A stretch of 64,000 nucleotides of DNA, taken from assembly GCF_020251205.1 (NCBI RefSeq), contig NZ_JAIWYX010000002.1, positions 372,001-436,000 of the forward strand. The letters run 5' to 3'. Positions 48,280 to 58,520 of the stretch are shown piece by piece (positions within the stretch are counted from its first letter, which is position 1; every line of letters begins with the position of its first letter). The translations under genes were made by a program, and so were the position numbers. The notes beneath the pieces were generated by a model, which saw only the letters and a list, made by a program, of their open reading frames with translations, was not told the DNA's origin and searched no databases. This DNA comes from Arthrobacter sp. M4 (GTDB lineage: Bacteria; Actinomycetota; Actinomycetes; Actinomycetales; Micrococcaceae).

Positions 48280-49491
48280 TCACGACGTCCCGAGCTGGGC
48301 GGCCAGTGCCGCCGCCAGATCGCCGTCGGGCATGACCTTTACGTCGTCGAGTTCCAGCCACTCCGCCATCAACCGCAGTTCGCCGGCGAGTTCGACGGCG
48401 GTGTCCGCCGGAGCGTTGGGCTCCCCGTAAGCGGCGCGCACCAGGAGCGACCGTCTTCCCCTGTCCGCCTTGAGGTCCACGCGTGCAACGATGTTTTCGC
48501 GAAGCAGGAACGGCAGGACGTAGTAGCCGAAGCGCCTCTTGGCAGCGGGGGTATAGATTTCGATGCGGTAATGGAACCCGAACAGTTCCTCCAGGCGGCG
48601 ACGCTCGAAAACCAAGGAATCAAAGGGGCTTAGCAACGCGCGCCCAACAGCAGCCCGCGGAAGCCTGGACCCGACATTACGGTAAACGATCCTGTTCCAT
48701 CCCGCGACCCTGACCGGCTGCAGCTTTCCGGCCTCCTCCAACCGGCGAACCGACTCGGCAGCGGCACGGACAGGTGTCCGAAAGTAGTCCGCGAAGCAGC
48801 GCACTGAACCAATACCGTGAGCTTGCGCGGCAGCCTCAATGAGCCGGTCCATCGCGGCGTCGGCGTCGAAGCTGCCTGGTCCGACCAGGCGGTTGGGAAG
48901 CACTGAGGCGGTTAGGGCGTATTTGCGTTCAAACTGCGCAGTTCTGGACGCAGCCGAGACGAGCCCTTGCTCAAAGAGGTGTTCCAAGACGCGCTTAACC
49001 GCATTCCAGTTCCAGCCCCAGTTGACGTGCAGGAGTTCCTCTTCATGACCGAGCTCGGCTTTCACTTCGGCCGCGGTCATCGGACGCCCGTTTGCAAGGA
49101 CTGCGAGGATTCGCTCCTCCATATCCTCGCGGAGTACCGGATCGAGCGAATGGGCTCCCACCCATGCGCGTCGTTGCCATAGCAGCAGGTCAGGAAACAG
49201 GGAAGGCTGAATGAAGCTCGCTTCATGTGCCCAGTACTCCATCATGCGCCGGGGATTACGGCTTGCCATGGTGTGAAGAATGCTGCGGTCGTAATTGCCC
49301 AGCCGCGAAAAAAATGGAAGGTAGTGGCTGCGTGCCAGCACGTTGACGGAGTCAATCTGGACTACCTGCAGACGTGCAAAGGTCCGGCCCACCGCCCGTG
49401 CTGTTACGGGTCCGGTGGGCCGGCCTTTGTCTAGTCCTTGGGCTGCGAGTGCGATCCGCCGTGCCTCCGAGAGGCTCAGCGATTCGACCAC
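48280..49491 (-). CDS. YcaQ-like winged-helix DNA glycosylase
   Basis: 403-residue protein of the HTH_42 (DUF1006) family. Winged-helix repeats, HEASFI and YRIEIYTP are typical, and the Q-x-D motif lies at Gln45-Asp47 (VVQIDSVN). Characterised members (E. coli YcaQ/AlkX, Streptomyces AlkZ) unhook DNA interstrand crosslinks, and the Q-I-D form follows the YcaQ type. GTG start preceded by AAGGGAT. It lies between hpf and secA on the same strand. Confidence 0.85.
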   Translation of the reverse strand: MVESLSLSEARRIALAAQGLDKGRPTGPVTARAVGRTFARLQVVQIDSVNVLARSHYLPFFSRLGNYDRSILHTMASRNPRRMMEYWAHEASFIQPSLFPDLLLWQRRAWVGAHSLDPVLREDMEERILAVLANGRPMTAAEVKAELGHEEELLHVNWGWNWNAVKRVLEHLFEQGLVSAASRTAQFERKYALTASVLPNRLVGPGSFDADAAMDRLIEAAAQAHGIGSVRCFADYFRTPVRAAAESVRRLEEAGKLQPVRVAGWNRIVYRNVGSRLPRAAVGRALLSPFDSLVFERRRLEELFGFHYRIEIYTPAAKRRFGYYVLPFLLRENIVARVDLKADRGRRSLLVRAAYGEPNAPADTAVELAGELRLMAEWLELDDVKVMPDGDLAAALAAQLGTS

Positions 49492-49535
49492 GTCATCCCT
49501 TTCTTATCAATCCTTACTGTTCTTCTTCGGCCAAT

Positions 49536-50264
49536 CTACGCTGTGGCGGCTTTGTCGTCAGAGCGGTACGCCAGGATTTTCTCTTCCAGCGGGGCGCTCG
49601 CGCCAGGCTCGCAGTCAGTGTCCAAAGTGATCACGCCGTATGTCCATCCCCGGCGACGGTAGACGACCGATGGTGCATTCGTCTCCTTGTCCACGAAGAG
49701 ATAGAAGTTGTGGCCCACCAATTCCATGTTGTCGACGGCATCGTCGAGGCTCAGCGAGGCGGCAGGAAATACCTTGCGGCGGATCAGTACAGGCGAGTCG
49801 CCCGCCGGAATGTCGTTTTCGATGTCATAAGGTGAGCGCTCGGCTGTTTCCGGCGCAGGTTCCTGGTGATTGCTCGCCGCGACGTAGATGGGCTGGCTGG
49901 TGCTGGCAGGCTCAAGGGAAGCAGTTGCCTCGCGCACGGCCTTGGGTGTGTGCCGCCCGTGGTGGACTTTCTTCCTGTCCTTGGCCCTGCGGAGCCGTTC
50001 CAGCAACTTGTTGTACGCAAGGTCAAATGCAGCAAATTTGTCAGCGGCACTGGCTTCGGCGCGAATAACGGGGCCTCGACCCGTGACTGTTACTTCCACG
50101 GTGAGCTGGTCAGGTGTTTGGCGCGAATTTGTTTCCTTGGAAACTTTGGCATCGACCCTCTGGACCTTATCCCCGAGCGATTCAATCTTTGAGATTTTCT
50201 CGCCCGCGTATTCGCGAAAGCGGTCTGAAACCGTCAGATTCCGGCCGCTGATCATGAACTCCAT
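49536..50264 (-). CDS. hpf: Long-form ribosome hibernation promoting factor
   Basis: 242-residue protein. The N-terminal domain (1 to about 105; FMISGRNLTVSDRFREYAGEKI, AADKFAAFDLAYNKLLERLRRAKDR) binds the 30S decoding site. A variable linker follows, and the C-terminal domain (VLIRRKVFPAASLSLDDAVDNMELVGHNF..., YRRRGWTYGVITL) drives 70S dimerisation into 100S particles. The ATG at 50264 was chosen because GGAGG is 5 bases upstream. The 260-base region upstream has no gene; it contains GGGTAC, but I could not assign a promoter. Confidence 0.95.
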   Translation of the reverse strand: MEFMISGRNLTVSDRFREYAGEKISKIESLGDKVQRVDAKVSKETNSRQTPDQLTVEVTVTGRGPVIRAEASAADKFAAFDLAYNKLLERLRRAKDRKKVHHGRHTPKAVREATASLEPASTSQPIYVAASNHQEPAPETAERSPYDIENDIPAGDSPVLIRRKVFPAASLSLDDAVDNMELVGHNFYLFVDKETNAPSVVYRRRGWTYGVITLDTDCEPGASAPLEEKILAYRSDDKAATA

Positions 50265-50524
50265 GGTGCCCTCCAAACAACTCAGGTGACACGACAACGG
50301 CGCTTCTTTGGGGCCGATCTGGCTGACAGTCGAGCCCCTTTCCGAGCCGCTATCGACAGGTACAACTGATCTTGGTACCCATAACCGACGTTAGTTCATC
50401 GCCACGGCAAATTCATCCTTTCGTCACAATAACTTTCACTAAGACACGCTGTTAGTTTGCTGGAAGCTAGCTGAGCCTGCGTCATCGATGGTCCCAAAGC
50501 TCGCGAGGCGGTCACGTGCAATGC

Positions 50525-51388
50525 CTAGCGATCCTTAGCGTCCATCGTCGCAGTGGGTGGCCGCGTTGCGGCAAGCACCACGGCACCGCAGACCTCTCCG
50601 CCGCCTTTTCGGATGGCGCGCGCGGCTTCGGCGAGCGTGGCACCGGTGGTAAGGACGTCGTCGACGATCACGCAGCGTTGGCCTCGCAGCTCACGTAAGT
50701 ACGGCCAGCGGCTGACGGACATCGAGCCGCGGACGCGGCGTGCCCGGGCGCCCCTGCCCAGGCCTTTCTGCCCCATTGCCCCGCCGGACGTGATCGATTG
50801 CAGCAGCTCGTTCAACGTGGGTGCCCTCACCCGCCGTCGGAGTGCCCGCACCGTCTGGTCCCGCAACAAAAGGCCCCGGCAACGGAGGCGCCAAAGAAGC
50901 AGGTCCACAGGGCTGAAGCCGCGTCGACGGAAGGCCGCCCCACTACTGGGAACGGGTACCAGGACAAAGCCCCCGCGACCGCCAACGGCGGCGTCGAGGG
51001 CATGCGCGAGCATTGGGGCCAGGACGTCCGCGACGCGCCACTGGCCATGACGTTTGAACGCGAGCAGGGCCTGGGCGAGTTCGTCCCGATAAACACCCGC
51101 TGCCACTACCGCCAGCGTGGCTGTGCCGTCAGCATCAATCAGGGCAGGTGCCTGCAACTCGGCACGAAAGGGAGTCCTGCACTGGCGCCTGATTCGGCGC
51201 GCGCAGGAAGCACATAATTGCGTATCCAAAGCTTCACAACAGACGCATTCCACCGGCGACACCAAAGAAAGCAGGTCTTCGGCAGCGCCCTGGACGCCGT
51301 CAATCCAACGCTGCCAGGTGCGTGGGTAGGAGCCACGGTGCTTCGAAGTCTTGCCCTCCAATGTGTTCCCAGCCGCCGTTGCGTCCAT
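50525..51388 (-). CDS. comF: ComF-family phosphoribosyltransferase-like protein
   Basis: About 287 residues. An N-terminal four-cysteine site (VECVCCE...CASC) is followed by a phosphoribosyltransferase-type fold with AFKRHGQWRVADVLAP, VLVPVPSSGAAFRRRGFSPVDLL and the PRPP loop CVIVDDVLTTGATL. ComF proteins are linked to DNA uptake and replication restart in model bacteria, but no other competence gene is here. The start is uncertain: ATG at 51388 is used, with GTG at 51427 possible. It lies between lpqB and hpf, as in mycobacteria (Rv3242c). Confidence 0.88.
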   Translation of the reverse strand: MDATAAGNTLEGKTSKHRGSYPRTWQRWIDGVQGAAEDLLSLVSPVECVCCEALDTQLCASCARRIRRQCRTPFRAELQAPALIDADGTATLAVVAAGVYRDELAQALLAFKRHGQWRVADVLAPMLAHALDAAVGGRGGFVLVPVPSSGAAFRRRGFSPVDLLLWRLRCRGLLLRDQTVRALRRRVRAPTLNELLQSITSGGAMGQKGLGRGARARRVRGSMSVSRWPYLRELRGQRCVIVDDVLTTGATLAEAARAIRKGGGEVCGAVVLAATRPPTATMDAKDR

Positions 51389-51495
51389 GACTTCAGTTTT
51401 CGCGGGGAATGCGCACCGCTCCAGCACCCTGCGCCACTATGTGGACAACTACAGGGGTCCGGACGCTAAGAACCCCCATCGAGGGGGTCGGACGG

Positions 51496-53241
51496 CTAAC
51501 CCGGGAATGCCGGGTCGGTCAGCCCCTTGAGCTGAAGTTCCCATCCGTTACCGACCCGCAGGAAGACGCCTGCGTCCGATTGGCCGTAAATTTCGTCAGC
51601 TCCATTGCCCCCACTGATGGCTGTTAGCCCGGTCCAGGGGGCGAGTGGCTGCGGTTGCCCGGAGGCAAGGGAGAGCAGTTCCGGCACCACTGTCCCCGTG
51701 GCCGATCCCTGAATGACCGCAACCGTTGTTCCGTTCAACCAGACGCCCTGGTCCGGCGCCTTGGAAGTCATAAGCGTCACCGGCGCGGTTAGCTCCCGTG
51801 GTGTTCCGTCAGGATTTCGAATGATGCCGGTGACCTGCACCTGGGTCTTGCCGTGCATTTCCGAAATCACCAAGGCTCGCACGCCTTCACGAGAAATGCG
51901 GAAATCCTTGATGATGCGGCCGGAAAGCCAGGCAGGGCTGAGTGTGACCGTCGGTACGGGAGCCCCGGGGGCTACACCTGAGGGCTTGAAGGCGACAACT
52001 TCAGTGGCTCCGGTGGCGCCCGGCCCTGCCGTCCAGACCCAGTCCTGCGGGCTGAACGACGGATGGCTCAAGCGGCTGCGTGATGTGAGCTGACGCGCAG
52101 GTTGACCCGGAACCATGGAGAACATCGCTGTGTGGTCAGCGTTCAGGAACGCAACTGCCTGCGACACCGGGGATTCAGCAGGTGACTTCGGACCGATTGC
52201 AGAAACGGGCTGAAGGTCGGGTATCGGCGACACCCTGTTGTTCTCGTACCGGACCAAGTCGTTGTTGCTGATGGCGATCTGGCGCAGGGGAACAGTCTTG
52301 TCCAGTACGGGCGGCAGCACCGTCCCGTTGTCCTCCACGCGGACCAGGTCCTGGTTGGCGCGGAGTTCCACATTGATAACGTCCGGCTGGCTCCTGAATG
52401 TCAATGCCAGTTGGTTCTGCATGCGCTGCCGGTCCTCAGTGGACGCTTCCGACAGTTCCTTTGCCGAGAGGTCCACCTGTGCCGCCCCGGACACCACCGG
52501 CACCGATTCCCGCGCCAGCTTCATGCCGGAGGGGAACGCACTCACTGCAGCGCCGCGCAGGTAAGGAGCCGGACCGTTGAGCAGGGCGCTGGTCATCGCC
52601 TTGACGGTCTTTTTCTTGATGAACCAGCGGATATCCGGAACTGCGTAGGTGTAGCTGGGGTCGTAGAAGTAGATGGGATAGGCGCCATAGATGACCTTGA
52701 AAGTCTCCTCCTGGATGGCCGTACCGTCTGGAACGGCGGAAATGCGCCATTGTCCGTCCACTTGGTTGAGCGTTACCGGGACGTTCTCCTTGGTGCCTTC
52801 GGGCAGCTGCGTCGCCACGCCGTCGGCGTCCACCGTGTATGCAAGGTCCAATTCGTACATATAGACGTTTTCGACGTCAGTCTTCACCACACGCGCGGAC
52901 CGGAATACCAAAGCCCGCTTGTCGGGCTTCCACGTAACCGACAGGGCTTGGGTCAGGTACTGTCGGGCGACTGCATAGTCATCCTCGTAGCCACTGCCGG
53001 CCGAGTAAAAGTCCTCGATGACGGCCTCCGGACTGGCGCCTGCCCGAGGTGCCGCGGGGAAGAATACGGGGGCGTTGGGATTCCCAGCACTCTCGTCCTT
53101 GCTCTTGCCGACAGGCCCGGACCGCGGAATTTGCGCACACGAGGTCAGTATCACCGCGAGGACTACCAAGAGTCCGACGGCGGTCCGCACCGCGGAGCGG
53201 ATAGGCCCCGCAGTTAAGGCTCGGGGACGGCGGCGCCTCAT
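51496..53241 (-). CDS. lpqB: Lipoprotein LpqB
   Basis: 581-residue lipoprotein. The signal is arginine-rich with a hydrophobic core ending VILTSC (lipobox). A GerMN-type domain (about 215-330, [20 protein letters not shown]) follows an N-terminal domain, and the rest is a beta-propeller-like region ([15 protein letters not shown]...). LpqB works outside the membrane with the MtrB kinase to tune MtrA signalling and wall homeostasis in mycobacteria. Its ATG overlaps the mtrB stop (ATGA), so the two are translationally coupled. Confidence 0.95.
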   Translation of the reverse strand: MRRRRPRALTAGPIRSAVRTAVGLLVVLAVILTSCAQIPRSGPVGKSKDESAGNPNAPVFFPAAPRAGASPEAVIEDFYSAGSGYEDDYAVARQYLTQALSVTWKPDKRALVFRSARVVKTDVENVYMYELDLAYTVDADGVATQLPEGTKENVPVTLNQVDGQWRISAVPDGTAIQEETFKVIYGAYPIYFYDPSYTYAVPDIRWFIKKKTVKAMTSALLNGPAPYLRGAAVSAFPSGMKLARESVPVVSGAAQVDLSAKELSEASTEDRQRMQNQLALTFRSQPDVINVELRANQDLVRVEDNGTVLPPVLDKTVPLRQIAISNNDLVRYENNRVSPIPDLQPVSAIGPKSPAESPVSQAVAFLNADHTAMFSMVPGQPARQLTSRSRLSHPSFSPQDWVWTAGPGATGATEVVAFKPSGVAPGAPVPTVTLSPAWLSGRIIKDFRISREGVRALVISEMHGKTQVQVTGIIRNPDGTPRELTAPVTLMTSKAPDQGVWLNGTTVAVIQGSATGTVVPELLSLASGQPQPLAPWTGLTAISGGNGADEIYGQSDAGVFLRVGNGWELQLKGLTDPAFPG

Positions 53242-55418
53242 GGCGCCTCCCCCTCGGAGACACCGTCCGACGGCGACTGACCGTCGCGAGCTTCTCTGCT
53301 CTGCGCCGGCTGTGCGCCACGTTCTGCCGGGGCCGTCGGCCCTTTCGTTCCAGGATCAGAGTTGTTGTCCTGCGTGGCCGCCATGCCGTCGTCGAGCGGA
53401 CTATCCTGTGATGACTCGCTCGCAGGCTTCAGCCGCTCGGGGGTCTCCAGCACAAGCAAGCGGCGCTCACTGGTGGTTGCGGAGAAGCCGATATCTGCAG
53501 GCTCGAGCTGCAGGGGCGACTTGATGATTGTTCCTCCCTGTCGCAGGGGCAGTGTGAGCCGGAAGTTCGAACCCGAGCCCTTGCGACCCCAGGCCTGCAA
53601 CCAGCCGCCATGGAGTTTAGTGTCTTCAGCTGCAATCGACAGACCGAGGCCACTGCCACCGGTAGTACGCGCGCGGGCCGGGTCTGCACGCCAGAACCTG
53701 TCAAAAACGCGCGCGGCCTCAGCCTGTGTCATCCCGATTCCATAGTCCCGGACGCAGACCGCAACGGCTTCGTGGTTGGCCCCAACCGAAATGTGGACGG
53801 GCTTTCCCTCACCGTGCTCCAAGGCGTTCAGGAGCAGATTGCGGATGATGCGGTCGATGCGGCGGGAGTCCATCTCGACGACGATGCTCTTCTGGCGCGA
53901 GTTCAGCCGAACCTCGGAGCCGTACTGTGCAGCCACCGGCGCTGCACCCTCCACGACACCGGCCACAACTTGGAAGATGTCCTGTGGTTCAGCGTCGAGC
54001 ATCGCCGCGCCGGCGTCGAACCTGGAGATTTCCAGCAGGTCGGACAGGAGGGACTGGAAGCGTTCCACCTGGTTGTACAGGAGCTCCGCGGATCTCTTGT
54101 TTATAGGGTCGAACTCATCGCGCGCGTCATAAAGGACTTCGGCGGCCATCCGCACGGTAGTGAGCGGTGTTCGCAGCTCGTGGGAAACGTCTGAAACAAA
54201 GCGCTGCTGCATCTGGGACAGTGTGGCCAACTGGGTGATTTGCTCCTGCAGGCTGGCAGCCATGTGGTTGAACGAGGCGCCAAGCCGGGCCATCTCGTCC
54301 TCACCCTTGACCACCATGCGCTCTTGGAGCTGTCCTGCGGCAAGCTTCTCGGAGACGACGGCGGCATGGCTGACGGGGCTGACCACGTTTCGGGTGACGT
54401 ACCAGGCAACGCCGCCAATCATGAGGACCAAGGCAGCGCCTCCCGCCCACAGCACATTCTGAATTTCGTTGAGCGTCTTCTGGGCGGTGTTGAGGTCGTA
54501 GATCAGGTACAGCTCATAGACGGTGCCGTTGAACGTGACCTTGTTGCCCACTGCAATGCCCGGCCGGTCCTCTGTGCCCACGGGGAACTCCATGGACGCC
54601 CAATACTGGTCCTTGCCGGACTGCTGGACGGCCTTTCGCAGCTCGGGCGGGATTACGCGGATGGTGAGCTGGTCCGAAGCCCGAGATTCCACCCATCTAT
54701 TGCGAGGCTTCGTCTGCTCTGGCATGGCCTCGAACACGTACCGCCGCTGGATGACCGAGCCTCGCCCCTCAACTGCGTTCAGGGTGTCATAAACGAGAGT
54801 GATGACGCTGGATTGATCGGTGACTTGGGCGCCGTCAAAAGTGTCCTGAACCTGCTTGACGTTGTAGCGGGTCTCAGACTCGGCCTGGGCCAACCGCTCC
54901 TGGAAGAGGTTGTTGGCGATCTGGTTGGACAAGTATGCGCCCACCACCATAAATGACACCATCGCCAAGACCAAAGTGGTCAGGACCGTGCGGAATTCCA
55001 GCGATCTCCGCCAACGCTTCAGGATTGCACGCCACAGCAAGCGGAAGCCGGGGCCGATGTGGCGCAGTCCGGTGACAACAAGGCGAAAAACGCGAAGTGC
55101 CAGAATGAGGGCGCGCCGAGCCCAGATGCGGGTACGGGTGCGAATCCACGTAAGCGTCACTCGTTCCGGCCCAGAAGTGTCAGCAGGGCTGTCGGGCCCT
55201 GCGGCCTGCTCCCCTTGTTCAGCCAAGCCGGCGTGGGAATTGCCGACGCCGGGTCCCGTCTCCTGCTTGGCCGGCTGCTCGGTGCCGCTTGATGTGCGGG
55301 CGGTGTTCGCCGTCGTGGGCCGCTCGGTTTCTTCAGCCGTCCCCCGCCCAACCGAACCGCCGGGCACAGCGGAACCGCCGGGCCTGGGCTCAGGCACCTG
55401 CTTTATAGCCGACACCAC
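53238..55418 (-). CDS. mtrB: Sensor histidine kinase MtrB
   Basis: 726-residue two-membrane-segment kinase. About 85 low-complexity residues precede a basic region ([10 protein letters not shown]) and the first membrane segment; an outer sensor domain, second membrane segment and HAMP region follow. The HisKA box is [16 protein letters not shown], and the HATPase motifs are [16 protein letters not shown] and [10 protein letters not shown]. The C-terminal 100 residues are disordered. The GTG start at 55418 overlaps the mtrA end by 29 bases without a clear binding site; a nearby GTG could be used instead. It phosphorylates MtrA. Confidence 0.95.
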   Translation of the reverse strand: MVSAIKQVPEPRPGGSAVPGGSVGRGTAEETERPTTANTARTSSGTEQPAKQETGPGVGNSHAGLAEQGEQAAGPDSPADTSGPERVTLTWIRTRTRIWARRALILALRVFRLVVTGLRHIGPGFRLLWRAILKRWRRSLEFRTVLTTLVLAMVSFMVVGAYLSNQIANNLFQERLAQAESETRYNVKQVQDTFDGAQVTDQSSVITLVYDTLNAVEGRGSVIQRRYVFEAMPEQTKPRNRWVESRASDQLTIRVIPPELRKAVQQSGKDQYWASMEFPVGTEDRPGIAVGNKVTFNGTVYELYLIYDLNTAQKTLNEIQNVLWAGGAALVLMIGGVAWYVTRNVVSPVSHAAVVSEKLAAGQLQERMVVKGEDEMARLGASFNHMAASLQEQITQLATLSQMQQRFVSDVSHELRTPLTTVRMAAEVLYDARDEFDPINKRSAELLYNQVERFQSLLSDLLEISRFDAGAAMLDAEPQDIFQVVAGVVEGAAPVAAQYGSEVRLNSRQKSIVVEMDSRRIDRIIRNLLLNALEHGEGKPVHISVGANHEAVAVCVRDYGIGMTQAEAARVFDRFWRADPARARTTGGSGLGLSIAAEDTKLHGGWLQAWGRKGSGSNFRLTLPLRQGGTIIKSPLQLEPADIGFSATTSERRLLVLETPERLKPASESSQDSPLDDGMAATQDNNSDPGTKGPTAPAERGAQPAQSREARDGQSPSDGVSEGEAP

Positions 55419-56064
55419 GAACCGTCAGCACTACTTCGGGCGCCTCGGGGTCACGTTCAATCTTTGAACGCAGGCGCTGGACATGCACGTTCACAAGGCG
55501 AGTGTCCGCTGCATGGCGGTATCCCCACACCTGCTCCAGCAGCAGCTCCCGGGTGAACACCTGCCACGGCTTCCGTGCCAAAGCCACCAGGAGGTCGAAC
55601 TCCAGTGGTGTCAGTGAAATACGCTCGTTGCCACGTGTGACCATGTGGCCGGCAACATCAATGGTCACGTCGGCGATCTTGAGCGTTTCGGGTGCCTTCT
55701 GCTCGCCGGGCCGCAGGCGGGCGCGCACACGAGCCACCAGTTCGGCGGGTTTAAAGGGCTTGGGAACGTAGTCGTCAGCTCCGGATTCAAGGCCCCGGAC
55801 GACGTCGGAGGTATCTGACTTTGCAGTCAGCATCACGATGGGAACATCGGATTCGGACCGGATGTTGCGGCAGACTTCGATTCCGTCCGAGCCGGGCAGC
55901 ATCAGGTCGAGCAGCACCAAATCGGGCTTGCTTGAACGGAACACATCCAGGGCTTGGCCGCCGTCGGCGCAGAAGACAGGTTCGAAGCCGTCATTGCGCA
56001 GGACAATGCCGATCATTTCCGCCAGGGCTTCGTCGTCGTCTACCACAAGAATGCGTGCCTTCAT
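55390..56064 (-). CDS. mtrA: Response regulator MtrA
   Basis: 224-residue OmpR/PhoB-type regulator. The receiver domain has DDD at 9-11, phospho-acceptor Asp53 (VLLDLMLPGSDG), and a conserved Lys in DDYVPKPF; the winged-helix domain ends [27 protein letters not shown]. It controls division and wall genes such as rpf and dnaA in mycobacteria. The ATG at 56064 (MKARILVVDDD) fits homologues, with GGGGGA upstream; the in-frame extension is atypical. First gene of mtrA-mtrB-lpqB. Confidence 0.96.
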   Translation of the reverse strand: MKARILVVDDDEALAEMIGIVLRNDGFEPVFCADGGQALDVFRSSKPDLVLLDLMLPGSDGIEVCRNIRSESDVPIVMLTAKSDTSDVVRGLESGADDYVPKPFKPAELVARVRARLRPGEQKAPETLKIADVTIDVAGHMVTRGNERISLTPLEFDLLVALARKPWQVFTRELLLEQVWGYRHAADTRLVNVHVQRLRSKIERDPEAPEVVLTVRGVGYKAGA

Positions 56065-56304
56065 AGCTATATATTCCCCCATCGAAAAGACTTTGTCCTG
56101 TTCACCGGGCCCCGTGGCATGGCGTGCCGCAGCCAAGCACCCCCGTGGATTAGCTGGACCTTTGCCCGAACGGACACGGGATGGTGGACCCCGGCGTTCG
56201 GGAATGTGCTATGAGCTACGGCGCTAAAACTATAGGCTGGGCCAAGGGTTCCGTGACAGGGTCCCAGGGCCGCCACAGCGGTCCAATCTTGTGGGGAGGA
56301 TAAA

Positions 56305-57831
56305 GTGTCACAGCCCGACGACGAGCGGCAGCGGGGCGGGGACAACCCGGCTATTCCGCCTGCCGAGCCGCAAGGTGGAAGCCGACCACAGGCGGGCAGC
56401 CAGGCCCCGTGGGGAACGCAGCCACAGTGGGGCGCTCCGCCACGCAGCAACCAGCCATATGGAAACCAGCCGCAGTGGGGATCACAACCACAGCCGGGCC
56501 AAGCTCCACAGGGCAACCAGCCATACCCCAACCAGCCATACGGAAACCAGCCGCAGTGGGGATCACAACCACAGCCGCGCCAAGCTCCACAGGGCAACCA
56601 GCCATACCCCAACCAGCCATACGGAAACCAGCCGCAGTGGGGATCACAGCCCCAATGGGACACGCCGCCGCAAAGCAAGCAACCCCAATGGGGAGCCCAA
56701 CCCCAATGGGGAGCCCAACCCCAGTGGGGCAGTCAACCGGGTTGGGGCACCCAGCCTCAATGGGGATCACCACCACAGTGGGGCGGTTACCAGGCCAGCC
56801 ACCACATGCCTCCCCAAGGCTACGTTCCCCCGCCAAAACCCGGCGTCGTTCCCTTGAGGCCGCTGATGTTCGGTGAGGTGTTGGACGGCGCCTTTAGGAC
56901 GGTACGACGGAATGCCGCGGCGATGTTCGGTTCCGCAGTCCTTGTCGAGGTGCTCCGCGCAGGAGCGGGGGCCGCCATGGTCCCGTGGATCACCAATTTC
57001 ATGGCGCGGACGGCCACTATCGGGTCAAGGCCCTCGACAACGGAACTAAACGACATGATGTCCCAGTTCCTCGCGTATATGGGGATTAGCCTCGGAGCCT
57101 CCCTAGTGGTGGGTTTCTTGTCGGCGATTCTGCAGGGCGTTATGGCCGTACCCGTTGCGAGGTCCGTCCTGAACCGTACGACGCGATTCAAGATGATGTG
57201 GTCGCTCGCGAAAGGCCGAATCTGGACACTCGCCGGTATTGGGGCACTGATGATCCTTGGCTACACTGCACTCGCAGCCGTGGGCGTAGGCCTTGCCATC
57301 GTGCTTGCGATGGCAGCCGGTGCCGCAGGATTCTTCTTCGCCTTCATCGTTGGCTTAGGCCTGCTCGCACTGGGCGCCTGGCTATTTATCAAAGTAAGCG
57401 TTGCGCCTGCGGCTGCCGTTGTGGAAGACATCGGAGCCGTGCAGGCCTTGACGAGATCTTGGAACCTGACGCGGTTCAACTGGTGGCGAATCCTGGGCAT
57501 CACGGTTGTTGCCGCGATCCTCGTGGGCGTGATCAGCCAGGTGGTGATGATACCTATCCAATTTGGCATGCAAATGATTGTCCTCACCGTCGCTCCGCAC
57601 GGCGGCCTAAACGAGGCTATGGCCGGCATCACGGCGGTCACCCTGGCCGGTCTGGCGGTAGGCGCCCTGGTTGGGGCCCTGGGCTTCGCGTTCCAAACGT
57701 CAGTGAGCTCGCTTTTGTACATGGACCTGCGCATGCGTCATGAGGGCCTCGACGTTGAGTTGCTGAGACTGTTGGAAACAGGCGCGGACCCTGACGGAAT
57801 CCCTGGGCGTTTCGGCGCCCCAGCGAGGTGA
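56305..57831 (+). CDS. Membrane protein with Gln/Pro-rich tandem repeats
   Basis: 508-residue protein. Residues 1 to about 175 are a Gln/Pro/Asn/Trp/Gly-rich cytoplasmic region of repeats (NQPYGNQPQWGSQPQ), then about 320 residues with six membrane segments resembling the membrane domain family of glycerophosphodiester phosphodiesterases (no catalytic domain). GTG start with GGGGAGGA 4 bases upstream. It overlaps the DUF4129 gene by 4 bases (GTGA), so it heads the DUF4129-DUF4350-MoxR-DUF58 operon. Function unknown; repeat-bearing cytoplasmic heads may scaffold proteins. Confidence 0.85.
   Translation: MSQPDDERQRGGDNPAIPPAEPQGGSRPQAGSQAPWGTQPQWGAPPRSNQPYGNQPQWGSQPQPGQAPQGNQPYPNQPYGNQPQWGSQPQPRQAPQGNQPYPNQPYGNQPQWGSQPQWDTPPQSKQPQWGAQPQWGAQPQWGSQPGWGTQPQWGSPPQWGGYQASHHMPPQGYVPPPKPGVVPLRPLMFGEVLDGAFRTVRRNAAAMFGSAVLVEVLRAGAGAAMVPWITNFMARTATIGSRPSTTELNDMMSQFLAYMGISLGASLVVGFLSAILQGVMAVPVARSVLNRTTRFKMMWSLAKGRIWTLAGIGALMILGYTALAAVGVGLAIVLAMAAGAAGFFFAFIVGLGLLALGAWLFIKVSVAPAAAVVEDIGAVQALTRSWNLTRFNWWRILGITVVAAILVGVISQVVMIPIQFGMQMIVLTVAPHGGLNEAMAGITAVTLAGLAVGALVGALGFAFQTSVSSLLYMDLRMRHEGLDVELLRLLETGADPDGIPGRFGAPAR
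56450..56650 (+). repeat. 81-bp tandem repeats in coding sequence
   Basis: Copies at 56471-56551 and 56552-56632 differ at one base only, with partial copies on both sides. The 81-bp unit encodes 27 residues in frame. Shorter 15-18 bp repeats (PQWGAQ) follow to about 56770. Such near-identity implies recent duplication. Confidence 0.93.
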
Positions 57832-58520
57832 ATGGGTCCTGGGTCGTAGCCTCCCTGCTCCACGGCCCGGCATTCGAACCGCCACTTGACCCGGATCGGA
57901 ATGAAGCCCAGCGTTGGGCGGCGGAGGAACTGGCCGATCCCCGCTACCAGAAGGCTGCGCCCAGCTGGTTCGAAGACTTCATCCGTCAGATCACGGAGTG
58001 GGTGCAATCGCTTTTCCGCGGTGATCCCTGGGCCGGAGCTGACGTCACTGTCCCGCTGGTGGCCTTCCTTGGTATTGCCGTTGTGGTGACGGCAGTGCTC
58101 CTGGCCCGCCCGCGATTGAACGCGCGCCGCGCGGTGCATAAGGACGTGTTCGACGACGGCCCTTCAGTATCAGCCGAGGCCCACCGACGCCGGGCGGCCG
58201 AGCTGGCCGGAGCCGGTGACTGGGCGGGCGCCGTCGTCGAACAGTTCCGAGCGATTGTCCGGGGCGCCGAAGAACGGGTGGTCATCGATCCGCGCGCCGG
58301 TCGAACGGCCGACGAGGCCGCGGTCGAAATCGGTCCTGCTTTCCCGCTCCAGGCGGAGCAGTTGAGGGACGCTGCCGTCCTCTTCGACAGCGTTCGCTAT
58401 GGTCACCAGCCCGCCAAGGCGGAGGATCACGCAATGATTCGCGAGCTGGACACACGTTTGACTGCGACTACTCCCACGCACGCCGACCGGCCAGGAATCA
58501 GCCCGGCGGTGCCACGGTGA
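57828..58520 (+). CDS. DUF4129-domain membrane protein
   Basis: 230-residue protein with an N-terminal outer region, one strong membrane segment (about 78-95) and a cytoplasmic DUF4129 domain with HRRRAAELAGAGDWAGAVVEQFRAIVRGAEER and AGRTADEAA. The family recurs beside MoxR, DUF4350 and DUF58 genes and is thought to contact that complex; no reaction is known. GTG start overlaps the upstream stop by 4 bases; its own stop overlaps the next start by 4 bases. Confidence 0.88.
   Translation: MNGSWVVASLLHGPAFEPPLDPDRNEAQRWAAEELADPRYQKAAPSWFEDFIRQITEWVQSLFRGDPWAGADVTVPLVAFLGIAVVVTAVLLARPRLNARRAVHKDVFDDGPSVSAEAHRRRAAELAGAGDWAGAVVEQFRAIVRGAEERVVIDPRAGRTADEAAVEIGPAFPLQAEQLRDAAVLFDSVRYGHQPAKAEDHAMIRELDTRLTATTPTHADRPGISPAVPR

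Noticed and set aside
50265..50524. SigB-type promoter upstream of hpf (GGGTAC on the minus strand).
   Set aside because: No GTTT-type -35 occurs at the needed distance; one hexamer alone is not enough.
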